A DNA stretch of 6,778 bases from a bacterium (GTDB taxonomy: Bacteria > Patescibacteriota > Minisyncoccia > Phycocordibacterales > 2-02-FULL-43-11): positions 1 through 6,778 of the forward strand of contig JAKAHN010000034.1 of assembly GCA_021814895.1 (NCBI GenBank), in the 5' to 3' direction. The notes beneath the pieces are model-generated. The model was not told the origin of the DNA. It saw only the letters and a program-made list of their open reading frames with translations, and made no database searches. Shown piece by piece: positions 1 to 6,120 of this stretch (positions are counted from its first letter, which is position 1; each line of letters opens with the position of its first letter). Both the position numbers and the translations under genes were made by a program.

Positions 1-173
1 AAATTTTTAACCGCTTCGGTAATAACTGCCTTATTGATGAATCTTGAAACATCAATTTTAGGCCCTCCCCTTCCTCCGCGCGGAAAAAAACCTCGGCGTC
101 GACCGCCAAACTTATTGCCAAAAGAACATTTTCGACCGTGCAATGAACCTCTTTGTGAATTGTGTCTAAACAT
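1..173 (-). CDS. DEAD-box RNA helicase, N-terminal fragment
   Basis: This is the first 57 codons of a minus-strand gene that runs off the left edge. The N-terminus (MFRHNSQRG...) is rich in Arg and Gly, with a GGRRRG run and a PRGGRGGP run at about residues 23-38, followed by KIDVSRFINKAVITEAVKN. That pairing of a basic RG-rich tail with an IDVSRFINKA segment is what I recognise from the start of RhlE-like DEAD-box helicases in Parcubacteria, just ahead of the Q motif. Such helicases unwind structured RNA in ribosome assembly, RNA decay or cold adaptation. No helicase motif (Q motif, Walker A, DEAD) lies within the window, so the call rests on resemblance of the N-terminus. The ATG at 171-173 was chosen because the reading frame upstream is open back to the promoter but holds no other ATG. 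A TTG three codons upstream is a weaker alternative. There is no clear Shine-Dalgarno site. Confidence 0.7.
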   Translation of the reverse strand, partial: MFRHNSQRGSLHGRKCSFGNKFGGRRRGFFPRGGRGGPKIDVSRFINKAVITEAVKN

Positions 174-262
174 AATTTGCAACCGTCTCAGAATTTTTCT
201 GCCGTTTTCTACCCATTCATCAAAAACGAAAAATTGCTTTGCGAGATTAGTTGTTACAATAT

Positions 263-289
263 ATTATATTATATAATCTATTTTGTCAA
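263..289 (-). promoter_or_regulatory. Promoter for the helicase gene
   Basis: On the minus strand a perfect -35 hexamer TTGACA (284-289) is followed after 15 bases by a perfect -10 hexamer TATAAT (263-268). A second TATAAT at 268-273 is only 10 bases from the -35. TAATAT at 261-266 would give a 17-base spacer. Transcription would start near 255-257 and leave a leader of about 80 bases before the ATG at 173. That leader contains a short inverted repeat (CAGAA-AAA-TTCTG on the minus strand, 189-201). The hexamers are seen directly; activity is inferred. Confidence 0.6.
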
Positions 290-346
290 ATTTGAATTTT
301 TAATACTCATTAACTGATGTTGTTTTCTAAAAAAATTTAAAACACA

Positions 347-374
347 TTGCGAATTTATTATATTCATTTATAAT
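347..374 (+). promoter_or_regulatory. Promoter for the 27-codon ORF
   Basis: TTGCGA (347-352) and a perfect TATAAT (369-374) are separated by 16 bases on the plus strand. The expected start is near 381, about 38 bases upstream of the ATG at 419. It lies back to back with the minus-strand helicase promoter, the facing -35 elements being 57 bases apart, so this is a divergent promoter region. Confidence 0.55.
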
Positions 375-418
375 ATAAGGCAGGTCGAGTATTGTCAGCA
401 TAACACCAAAATAAAAAA

Positions 419-502
419 ATGGAACCAACAACGACCGATCCAAATGCTCCTGCAACCGAACCGACAACCCCGACTGAAGAACCGACAACTCCTCAAGCCT
501 AG
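419..502 (+). CDS. Small Pro/Thr/Glu-rich protein, 27 aa, unknown function
   Basis: A 27-codon ORF begins with MEPTTTDPNAPA and ends PTTPQA before TAG. It holds 9 Thr, 7 Pro and 4 Glu, one Asp and no Lys or Arg, so the peptide should be acidic and disordered. The tetrapeptide EPTT occurs three times (residues 2-5, 14-17, 21-24). No signal peptide, membrane segment or Cys is present. I do not recognise a family. Support for a real gene is its setting: a good promoter about 45 bases upstream and a strong terminator 18 bases after the stop, making a free-standing transcript of roughly 170 bases. It has no Shine-Dalgarno site (the ATG follows an A-rich stretch), but neither do its neighbours. The alternative is that the transcript is a small non-coding RNA and the ORF is incidental; the regular EPTT repetition and lack of stops favour coding. 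Confidence 0.5.
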   Translation: MEPTTTDPNAPATEPTTPTEEPTTPQA

Positions 503-520
503 TAAGTTTTGAGAACAATA

Positions 521-554
521 AGCGCGAATGCCACAAGGCATTCGCGCTTTTGTT
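521..554 (+). terminator. Intrinsic terminator, probably bidirectional
   Basis: A perfect 12-base-pair stem (AGCGCGAATGCC at 521-532 and GGCATTCGCGCT at 537-548) closes on an ACAA loop and runs into TTTTGTT on the plus strand. It lies 18 bases after the small ORF's stop. On the minus strand the same hairpin is followed by the U-rich TTATTGTT, so it probably also ends the DUF5666-type gene that stops at 572. Confidence 0.88.
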
Positions 555-571
555 AGATTGATTTTTAATTT

Positions 572-1345
572 CTAGAAAAAACCGAAGAGATGGTGGAAAA
601 ACCCTCCAACAGTACTGAGGAAACCGCCCATTATTCCTCGCGATTTCGGATTGGTACTAGTAGCATTGGCATTAGTCGGTCCGTTTCCTTGGTCAATAAC
701 CAAAGAAGCGTTGATTGATGTTCCATTAACCGTACCTTGGATAACAACATCATCACCAACACTAATATTTCCAATATTAGAAGCGACACCGTCTTTCATT
801 ATCGTAGCGTTTAAAGCATCAACTGTATAAATTATACTGCTTTTGTTGGTTATTGTAAGAGTAGAACTACTAATAGCGGTCACGCTTCCACCAATAACAG
901 GCTGACCGTTACCTTGGATAATTGATTTAATATTTTTGTCAGACTTTTGCCATCGTTCTTGCTCTCTACCCTGCATAAGTACGCCGTCTCTTATAATTGT
1001 CGCGGTAACACTTATTCCGCTAACTGTTCCTTGAACCATAATCATGTCGCCGACAGAAATGTTTGAAACCGAAGAACTGGCGCCATTTTTCATAATAGTG
1101 GCATTTGAAGCGTCTACCGTATAAGCAGTCATTGTATTATCTTTTGGATTTCTTTGTAAAACAATAATTGTTGAACCGTTTACGGAAGAAACTGTACCAA
1201 ATACTCCCGGTCCCACAGGTCTCATTTCGCCAACACGTCCATTATTTCTTAATGCGGTTGTTGTATCAGCAAAAGCCATATTGCCGGCAAAAATAAGCCC
1301 GACAACAGCTAAACTTGTAATAAAAATAGAAATTTTATTTTTCAT
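572..1345 (-). CDS. Exported protein with two DUF5666-like repeats
   Basis: A 257-residue protein. Residues 1-26 are a Sec signal peptide: a Lys-containing start, a hydrophobic core, and an AFA|D cleavage site with no lipobox Cys. Two homologous beta-rich repeats follow at about 48-122 and 152-219. Over the 38 residues from YTVDA (75-112 and 173-210) I count 25 identities; both carry NATIMK, NISVGD and QGTV.G.S. This is the pattern of the DUF5666 domain, a small beta-barrel-like module of unknown role in exported proteins. A charged linker (about 126-142) separates the repeats, and an Asn/Thr/Ser linker (220-235) leads to a tail of Gly, Phe, His and Leu ending HHLFGFF, which may associate with membrane. 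The ATG is the only start that includes the signal peptide. It stands alone after the murG terminator and converges on the 27-codon gene. Function is unknown; a cell-surface or envelope role is inference. Confidence 0.75.
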   Translation of the reverse strand: MKNKISIFITSLAVVGLIFAGNMAFADTTTALRNNGRVGEMRPVGPGVFGTVSSVNGSTIIVLQRNPKDNTMTAYTVDASNATIMKNGASSSVSNISVGDMIMVQGTVSGISVTATIIRDGVLMQGREQERWQKSDKNIKSIIQGNGQPVIGGSVTAISSSTLTITNKSSIIYTVDALNATIMKDGVASNIGNISVGDDVVIQGTVNGTSINASLVIDQGNGPTNANATSTNPKSRGIMGGFLSTVGGFFHHLFGFF

Positions 1346-1391
1346 AGATAATTTAATTATTATTAAACGGATCGCTTAAAGACCCACTATG

Positions 1392-1422
1392 ATAATACGG
1401 ATACAAAAAGAATTTGGTGCAA
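1392..1422 (-). promoter_or_regulatory. Weak candidate promoter for the DUF5666-type gene
   Basis: On the minus strand TTGCAC (1417-1422) and TATTAT (1392-1397) are separated by 19 bases, longer than ideal. Transcription would start near 1385, about 40 bases before the ATG. A promoter is expected here because the murG terminator lies just upstream and the gene would otherwise depend on readthrough. The -35 overlaps the end of that terminator's T-tract. Confidence 0.3.
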
Positions 1423-1453
1423 AATAAAAAATCCGACACCAAGCGCGGATCTT
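1421..1453 (-). terminator. Intrinsic terminator after murG
   Basis: On the minus strand AAGATCCG (1446-1453) pairs with CGGATTTT (1428-1435) through eight pairs, one of them G-U, with a 10-base loop. The T-rich run TTTTTTATTTT (1421-1431) overlaps the descending arm's last bases. It begins 20 bases after the murG stop and marks the end of the cell-wall gene block. The stem is modest in GC, so efficiency is uncertain. Confidence 0.65.
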
Positions 1454-1473
1454 ATTTGTTTTGCCACCTATAA

Positions 1474-2610
1474 CTAAATTTGATGTTCAAGTTGTATCTC
1501 CAAAAGAACCTCGGCAATTTTTCTCCCGGCATCCGGTTTGAAAAAATTATTGGCAGAGGCAGACATTTTTTTGAGCAATTCCGGATTCATTCTCAAATTT
1601 TCCACTTCTTCTACAAATAAATGCGATGCCAAATTTGATTCTTCAATCACAATAGCCGCACCGCTTTTTTCATAATTAAAAGCGTTTACTCTTTGATGAT
1701 TGCCGTTTGATTCGGTAATCGGAATAATAATGCTTGGCAACCCCCACGAGGCAATCTCAAAAATTGAACTGCCCGCCCTTGATACAACAAGGTCCGCTAT
1801 ACCAGCCGACATCGCCAAAGCTTGATCCGGCAAAAAATCAAAAACATGATATTTCTTTTTTAACAATTCGCTGTCGCTGACGACAACACTCGATCGATCC
1901 AAAACATCGTGAAAATTTTCCCGACCAGTCTGGTGAATAATATGCCAATTCGGGAGAAGTTTCGGCAAAGAGTCAATGATTAAGTCGTTTATTTTTTCCG
2001 CCCCTTGTGAACCGCCCAAGACTAACAGGGCCGGCGCGCCTTTTTCTATCTGCAAAAAATTCTCCGCTTCTTCGCGCGAATGTTTTTTTATACCGAGTCG
2101 AATAGGCTGACCTGTCCAGGCAATTCGCTCTTTTGCTTTTGGAAAATACTTTGCCGCTTCGGGGTATGATACGGCAATTCTATCAGCAAATTTCCCGGCC
2201 CATTTATTGACTCTGCCTGGCACCGAATCCGATTCATGAATAACAATGGGGATGCGAAAAACTCGGGCAGCCAATAACGCGGGGAAACTGGCATAACCAC
2301 CCTTGCCAAATACAACATCGGGGAAAATTGCAAACATCTTGAAAAAAGCTTTTATGACACCAAAAAAAGTTTTGAAAATATCAATGATATTTTTCGGAGA
2401 AAAATAAACTCGCAATTTTCCGGTCGGCACCCTGATAAATTCAAGATTATGGTCAAAAAGCATTCTTTCATCAAATTGCTCCGGCGCCATGAAATACATT
2501 TTGGAAGGTAAAATCTTCCGCTCCGAAGAAATCTTTTCAATTTGTTCTACAATGGCGATTATCGGATAAAAATGTCCGCCCGAACCGCCACCGGTAAAAA
2601 GTATTTTCAT
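1474..2610 (-). CDS. murG: MurG, UDP-GlcNAc:lipid I GlcNAc transferase
   Basis: MurG transfers GlcNAc from UDP-GlcNAc to lipid I on the inner face of the membrane, giving lipid II. The 378 residues are close to the family's usual 350-375 and show the GT-B layout. The N-terminal acceptor domain has the glycine loop GGGSGGHFYP (7-16), KGGYASFP (103-110) and HESDSVPGRVN (125-135). The C-terminal donor domain has TGQPIR (166-171), GGSQGA (199-204), SRAGSSIFE (277-285, with E285 at the conserved donor-site Glu) and GNHQRVNA (303-310). HESD replaces the more usual HEQN. The stretch at about 34-70 (PEQFDERMLF...) is longer than in E. coli; I have seen this in Parcubacterial MurG. The gene begins 32 bases after ftsW ends and is probably cotranscribed with it. 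The ATG precedes the glycine loop at the usual distance, with an AT-only leader and no Shine-Dalgarno site. Confidence 0.96.
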   Translation of the reverse strand: MKILFTGGGSGGHFYPIIAIVEQIEKISSERKILPSKMYFMAPEQFDERMLFDHNLEFIRVPTGKLRVYFSPKNIIDIFKTFFGVIKAFFKMFAIFPDVVFGKGGYASFPALLAARVFRIPIVIHESDSVPGRVNKWAGKFADRIAVSYPEAAKYFPKAKERIAWTGQPIRLGIKKHSREEAENFLQIEKGAPALLVLGGSQGAEKINDLIIDSLPKLLPNWHIIHQTGRENFHDVLDRSSVVVSDSELLKKKYHVFDFLPDQALAMSAGIADLVVSRAGSSIFEIASWGLPSIIIPITESNGNHQRVNAFNYEKSGAAIVIEESNLASHLFVEEVENLRMNPELLKKMSASANNFFKPDAGRKIAEVLLEIQLEHQI

Positions 2611-2642
2611 AAATAATTATTACTGGCCAAAACTTTAAATAA

Positions 2643-3767
2643 TTAACGTAAATAACGAGAGACGTTCATCACAATACCGATTGCTCCGAGCGATACTAAC
2701 ATTGACGAACCTCCATGACTGATAAACACAAGGGGTAAACCCGCTATCGGAAAAATACCAAGAATTGACATCATATTAATAAACGACTCGGTGGTGATAA
2801 GTATAACAATTCCTAAGACTAACAGTCTACCGAAAGAATCGGGCGCACGAATAGACATTCTCATCCCCTGCAAAGCAAATATGGCAAAAAACAACAAAAC
2901 AGCGACGGAACCGACAAAACCAAATTCTTCGCCGATGACGGCGTAAATGGAATCGCCTACCGGCTCAGGCAAGCGAGAATATTTTTGGATGCTTTGGCCA
3001 AAACCCCGACCTAAAAACTGTCCGGAGCCGACAGCAATAAGAGATTGGTTTAGCTGATAACTTGAATTTTGAGGATCTCTGGACGGATCAAAAAAAGTCA
3101 AAACTCTATCCATTAAATATGGTCTCATATAAAAAAGAGCGCCTAACCCAAAAATACCGATAAAAATAATTATAACCACATCTTTTATTTTTCCACCTAT
3201 CACAAAATACATTGAAAGAGCTGTTAATACCGTGATAGCGGCGTTGTCGGTGTCGCGTTGTAAAATCAAAATCGCTACAGTAATCCCAAGAATGATTAAA
3301 AGCGGTAAAATACCAAACTTGGCATCCTTGATTTTTTCTTTTATTCCAGAAAGCCACGAAGCCAAATATATAATAAAGGCGATTTTTAATAATTCCGAAG
3401 GTTGAAATGTCGCCCCGCCGAGCTGAATCCAACGGACTGCTCCGCCGTGTTCCAAACCGATATGCGGGATAAGAAGAAGTAAATTTAAAATTATTGTGAT
3501 AATAAAAATCACCAAGGCGAATCTCCGCCAAAAAGTATAATGAACGCGCGAAGCAAAATAAGCTAAAATTAAACCGGGAAACAAGCCAAAAAGCAGTTGG
3601 CTTTTAATAACTGAGGAAAAACTGGCGCCGCTTCGGGAAAGTAAACCAAACGAAGCCGAAAAAAACGCCACCAAACCGAACAAAACTATTACTATTATTG
3701 TGCCGAGAAAAAACTTGTTCACCGGCCGGCCACTTCCTGTTATGTAAGATTGTAAAGACAGTGACAT
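2643..3767 (-). CDS. ftsW: FtsW, SEDS-family lipid II polymerase
   Basis: An integral membrane protein of 374 residues with about ten hydrophobic helices, of the SEDS family (FtsW, RodA, SpoVE). SEDS proteins polymerise lipid II into glycan strands together with a class B penicillin-binding protein. Visible signatures are GAVRWIQLG (109-117) with QPSELLK (122-128), QRDTDNA (170-176), the extracellular LPEPVGDSIYAVIGEEFGF (266-284) holding the catalytic-type Asp272, and NMMSILGIFPIAGLP...ISHGGSSM (331-356). QRDTD differs from the common QPDxGT, but the Asp is kept. Its place between mraY and murG argues for FtsW (division) over RodA (elongation); sequence alone does not settle this. No partner PBP gene is in the window. 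The ATG is 12 codons before the GRPVNKFF segment that leads into the first helix. A 141-base gap upstream holds a possible promoter. Confidence 0.92.
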   Translation of the reverse strand: MSLSLQSYITGSGRPVNKFFLGTIIVIVLFGLVAFFSASFGLLSRSGASFSSVIKSQLLFGLFPGLILAYFASRVHYTFWRRFALVIFIITIILNLLLLIPHIGLEHGGAVRWIQLGGATFQPSELLKIAFIIYLASWLSGIKEKIKDAKFGILPLLIILGITVAILILQRDTDNAAITVLTALSMYFVIGGKIKDVVIIIFIGIFGLGALFYMRPYLMDRVLTFFDPSRDPQNSSYQLNQSLIAVGSGQFLGRGFGQSIQKYSRLPEPVGDSIYAVIGEEFGFVGSVAVLLFFAIFALQGMRMSIRAPDSFGRLLVLGIVILITTESFINMMSILGIFPIAGLPLVFISHGGSSMLVSLGAIGIVMNVSRYLR

Positions 3768-3835
3768 TAGAGAATAACTTATGATTTATGACTAAAGAAT
3801 AACATAAAAATCAAAAAGTTCTTTACATATACGCC

Positions 3836-3845
3836 GTCTTAAGAC
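3836..3845. repeat. 10-base perfect palindrome GTCTTAAGAC
   Basis: A perfect inverted repeat lies in the mraY-ftsW gap, about 10 bases downstream of the -10 of the candidate ftsW promoter on the minus strand. That is where a repressor could bind over the start site. A palindrome of this length can also occur by chance in a gap of 141 bases, so an operator role is only a suggestion. Confidence 0.3.
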
Positions 3846-3854
3846 AATTATCTA

Positions 3855-3883
3855 ATTATAGCGCATAGCTAAAACTCATATAA
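3855..3883 (-). promoter_or_regulatory. Candidate internal promoter for ftsW-murG
   Basis: On the minus strand a perfect TATAAT (3855-3860) is preceded at 17 bases by TTATAT (3878-3883), which matches the -35 consensus at three of six positions. Transcription would start near 3848, about 80 bases ahead of the ftsW ATG. No terminator hairpin is visible after mraY, so readthrough from mraY is likely as well. Confidence 0.4.
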
Positions 3884-3908
3884 AGCCTGACACAAAATAA
3901 GAGCATCG

Positions 3909-4979
3909 TTATGCGATAAACGCCACAATCATTCCCATAATTGCGAAAACAGCGGAGATGACCCAGTAACGCATTGTTACTTTGTAAGACGGCCAGCCGA
4001 TTGCTTCAAAATGATGGTGAAGCGGGGCAACCAGAAAAACTTTTTTATGCCGATATTTTTTGGAAAGCACTTGGATAATAACCGATGCCGAAGTTATAAA
4101 AAGCGGAAAAGCGATTATTAAAAGAACAGAAACGCCATAACCTTCAGAAAGAGTGTCCGTCATAAAAGCGACCATGGTGAGAGCGAGGGTTAAAGCCATT
4201 GAACCGGTCTCCGACATATAAAATCGCGCTGGTGGAATGTTAAACCAAAGAAATGCCAAAATCGCGCCGACGGCAACAGCGCAAAAAGCGGCAAGATTTA
4301 TTTGATTTTGATGAAAAGCAACTCCGGCATAAGCAGCAAAAATTGAAGCAAAAACCCCTCCCGCCAGACCGTCCAAACCATCAATGATTCCACCTGAATA
4401 AACCGCAAGAGCCACTAAAACAAAAAATGGAATAAACAAAATGCCGAACGGAAAATTTCCGACAAAAGGAATAGCAACCGCCGAGACTTCAAGTTTGAAA
4501 TAAAACCAAAGAGCGGCCAAAAAACTTACCGCTCCAACAACTAAAAGTCTTTTACTAAGCGACAAACCGCCGACCTTATAATTTGAACTGCCTTTAATTT
4601 CCAAATAGTCGTCAACCAGCCCAACTAACGCTCCGACAAATAAAGCGAAAAATGGAATCCACGTTTGACTGCGAGAAAGAAAATCAAGCTTGTTAAAAAA
4701 AGAAAAATTAGTTGCCCAATCAACTATTGAAATAATTATTGTAGTTAAAATGACAGAACCCCAAATTATTATTCCGCCCATTCTAGGAACATTTACTTCC
4801 CTTTCGGCGTGCATTTTGTTAAAAATCGGCGTCCCGCTTCCGTCAAAAGCGACTTCTTTCGCTTTCTTTTTCCACATCTCATTCTTATAAAGAAATTTGG
4901 CGATAGGAAAAGTTAAAATAATTCCTATTAAAAAAGAAATTGCTGTCGGAATAAAAATTTTAGCGATATCGTTTAACAT
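3909..4979 (-). CDS. mraY: MraY, phospho-MurNAc-pentapeptide transferase
   Basis: MraY attaches phospho-MurNAc-pentapeptide to undecaprenyl phosphate, forming lipid I in the membrane. The protein has 356 residues and about ten hydrophobic helices, as expected. Family landmarks are VPRMGG (64-69, usually TPTMGG), LVGLVDDYLEIKG (118-130, with the Asp pair D123/D124), DGLDGLAGG (200-208), and the HHH motif in APLHHHFEAIGWPSYKV (318-334). Two active-site regions depart from the norm. The usual NxxNxxDGxDGL reads YSGGIIDGLDGL, losing both Asn. The usual FMGDxGS reads YMSETGS (254-260), putting Glu257 where the metal-binding third Asp normally sits. The family assignment is still secure against the related WecA because of the HHH motif and the cell-wall neighbours. 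A long loop (about 37-63) precedes VPRMGG. It sits 107 bases after the carboxypeptidase gene. The ATG follows an AT-rich leader with no Shine-Dalgarno site. Confidence 0.93.
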   Translation of the reverse strand: MLNDIAKIFIPTAISFLIGIILTFPIAKFLYKNEMWKKKAKEVAFDGSGTPIFNKMHAEREVNVPRMGGIIIWGSVILTTIIISIVDWATNFSFFNKLDFLSRSQTWIPFFALFVGALVGLVDDYLEIKGSSNYKVGGLSLSKRLLVVGAVSFLAALWFYFKLEVSAVAIPFVGNFPFGILFIPFFVLVALAVYSGGIIDGLDGLAGGVFASIFAAYAGVAFHQNQINLAAFCAVAVGAILAFLWFNIPPARFYMSETGSMALTLALTMVAFMTDTLSEGYGVSVLLIIAFPLFITSASVIIQVLSKKYRHKKVFLVAPLHHHFEAIGWPSYKVTMRYWVISAVFAIMGMIVAFIA

Positions 4980-4980
4980 A

Positions 4981-5090
4981 AATGTAAAATTAAAATATCA
5001 AAATGAAAAATGACAGTTAAAAATGTAAAATGCTTCATCTTTAAAATCTTCACAATTTTTTGAATTTACATTATAATTTTTCATTTTTAA
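4981..5090. repeat. AT-rich imperfect foldback repeat between dac and mraY
   Basis: The gap is built from short related words. AATGTAAAAT occurs directly repeated at 4981-4990 and 5022-5031. Inverted copies AATGTAAA (5022-5029) and TTTACATT (5065-5072) face each other, and outside them AAAATGAAAAAT on the left is mirrored by ATTTTTCATTTTT on the right (about 5076-5088). The arms are offset by several bases, so the foldback is imperfect. The right arm reaches the carboxypeptidase stop codon (5087-5089). It looks like a degenerate dispersed intergenic repeat or small MITE-like element, but AT-rich bias alone can give some of this resemblance. No transposase is present. Confidence 0.4.
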
Positions 5091-6091
5091 TTTTCTGACG
5101 CTAACGCATCTAATGTCGCCCATGCCAACTTTTTTACATCTTCAAAACGGCCTTTTACGGTGGAACCTAGCACGACCACCGCAATCGGCCTATTGATTCC
5201 GGCATCAAATATTACTGCCAAATTACCTCCAGCCAAATCAGTATAACCTGTTTTTGAAGCAATGATTACCGGTATGCCATCAAGACCCTTATTGGTATTG
5301 ATTGCTGTGTGCGTAGGAGCATTTAAAGAATCTACTTTTATTGAGGAATATCTAGTGTTTTGAAAAATATCCTTATATTTATCAACTGCATAAGAAAGAA
5401 GGTGGGCAATGTCTCTAGCCGAACCATAACCTCCGGCCACATCGGCGCTTTCGTCCAATCCGGTCGGATTAAAAAAATGTGTTTGAGAAAGATTAAGTTC
5501 TTTTGCTTTTTCATTCATCAAATCAACAAAAGCTTTTCGGCCAATTTCTTTATCAGAAGTATTAGCTTTAACAACGCCGACTGAACTGGCAACGGCAAAA
5601 GCGCCGTCATTTGACGATTCAACAAGGGTCAACCCGAGCAAATCAGCCAAACGCCATCTTTCATCGGCAAAAAGTCCGCTATCGCCTTCAAGCGCCAAAT
5701 CATCTTTATCTATTGTAATAATTGTGGACTCCGGCACAAAAGATAACGCCGCTACCGCAGTCATTATTTTAGTAAGCGAAGCAAGAGGTAAAGAAACCTC
5801 GCTGTTTTTTTCAAAAAGCACTTTACCCGTATTAATATCCAAAACATAAACCGCTTTGGCTTCAAGAGTAAGCGCCTGAAATGGGTCCGGATGAAAAGAA
5901 TTAAGTGTTACAGCTCCTGCTTCGGCGACCAAATCCTTTTTTTCTGATATAGTCGGATAAACAAAAAAACCAAAAGATAGAATCAGACCAAAAAAAACAA
6001 CAATCAGATCATTTTCGTTTAAAAACGGTTTCTTTTTGATTGGTTTTGAAACTTCAGCTATTTTATTTTCTGTACTAAAATTTTCTTCCAT
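5087..6091 (-). CDS. D-alanyl-D-alanine carboxypeptidase (peptidase S11)
   Basis: A low-molecular-weight penicillin-binding protein that removes the terminal D-Ala from peptidoglycan stem pentapeptides outside the membrane, limiting cross-linking. The three serine-acyltransferase motifs are intact: SLTK (nucleophile S105, K108), SSN (159-161) and KTG (280-282), with spacing typical of the DacA/DacF family. Other S11 landmarks are VYVLDINTGKVLFEKN (81-96), LASLTKIMTA, and FFNPTGLDE (206-214). The N-terminus is a Lys-rich cytoplasmic tail (KPIKKK, 16-21) and one hydrophobic helix (about 29-47), so the enzyme is probably held by an uncleaved N-terminal anchor. The C-terminal beta domain and amphipathic helix of E. 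coli DacA are missing; the protein ends soon after the catalytic domain at 334 residues. It starts 29 bases after scpB. The leader AAGAAAAGAA is purine-rich but lacks GG. The specific paralogue (dacA, dacB, dacF) cannot be told from sequence alone. Confidence 0.9.
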   Translation of the reverse strand: MEENFSTENKIAEVSKPIKKKPFLNENDLIVVFFGLILSFGFFVYPTISEKKDLVAEAGAVTLNSFHPDPFQALTLEAKAVYVLDINTGKVLFEKNSEVSLPLASLTKIMTAVAALSFVPESTIITIDKDDLALEGDSGLFADERWRLADLLGLTLVESSNDGAFAVASSVGVVKANTSDKEIGRKAFVDLMNEKAKELNLSQTHFFNPTGLDESADVAGGYGSARDIAHLLSYAVDKYKDIFQNTRYSSIKVDSLNAPTHTAINTNKGLDGIPVIIASKTGYTDLAGGNLAVIFDAGINRPIAVVVLGSTVKGRFEDVKKLAWATLDALASEN

Positions 6092-6120
6092 TTCTTTTCT
6101 TATGCTTAATATCTAAATCC

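Noticed and set aside
34..276. 80-codon plus-strand ORF at the left edge
   Set aside because: It lies antisense to the helicase start; its Pro/Arg-rich sequence is the mirror of the RG-rich codons.
327..536. 69-codon minus-strand ORF opposite the small gene
   Set aside because: It is antisense to the 27-codon gene, runs through the terminator hairpin and the divergent promoter, and shows no family resemblance or usable start context.
2088..2540. Two minus-strand ORFs (81 and 62 codons) inside murG
   Set aside because: Both are out-of-frame within an intact murG and have no recognisable features.
3106..3531. 141-codon minus-strand ORF inside ftsW
   Set aside because: It is a shifted-frame shadow of ftsW, rich in Tyr, Phe and Arg without motif, while the ftsW frame carries all family signatures.
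5031..5057. Possible attenuator hairpin in the dac-mraY gap
   Set aside because: On the minus strand GAAGAT and GATGAAG are direct rather than inverted copies, so they do not form a stem.
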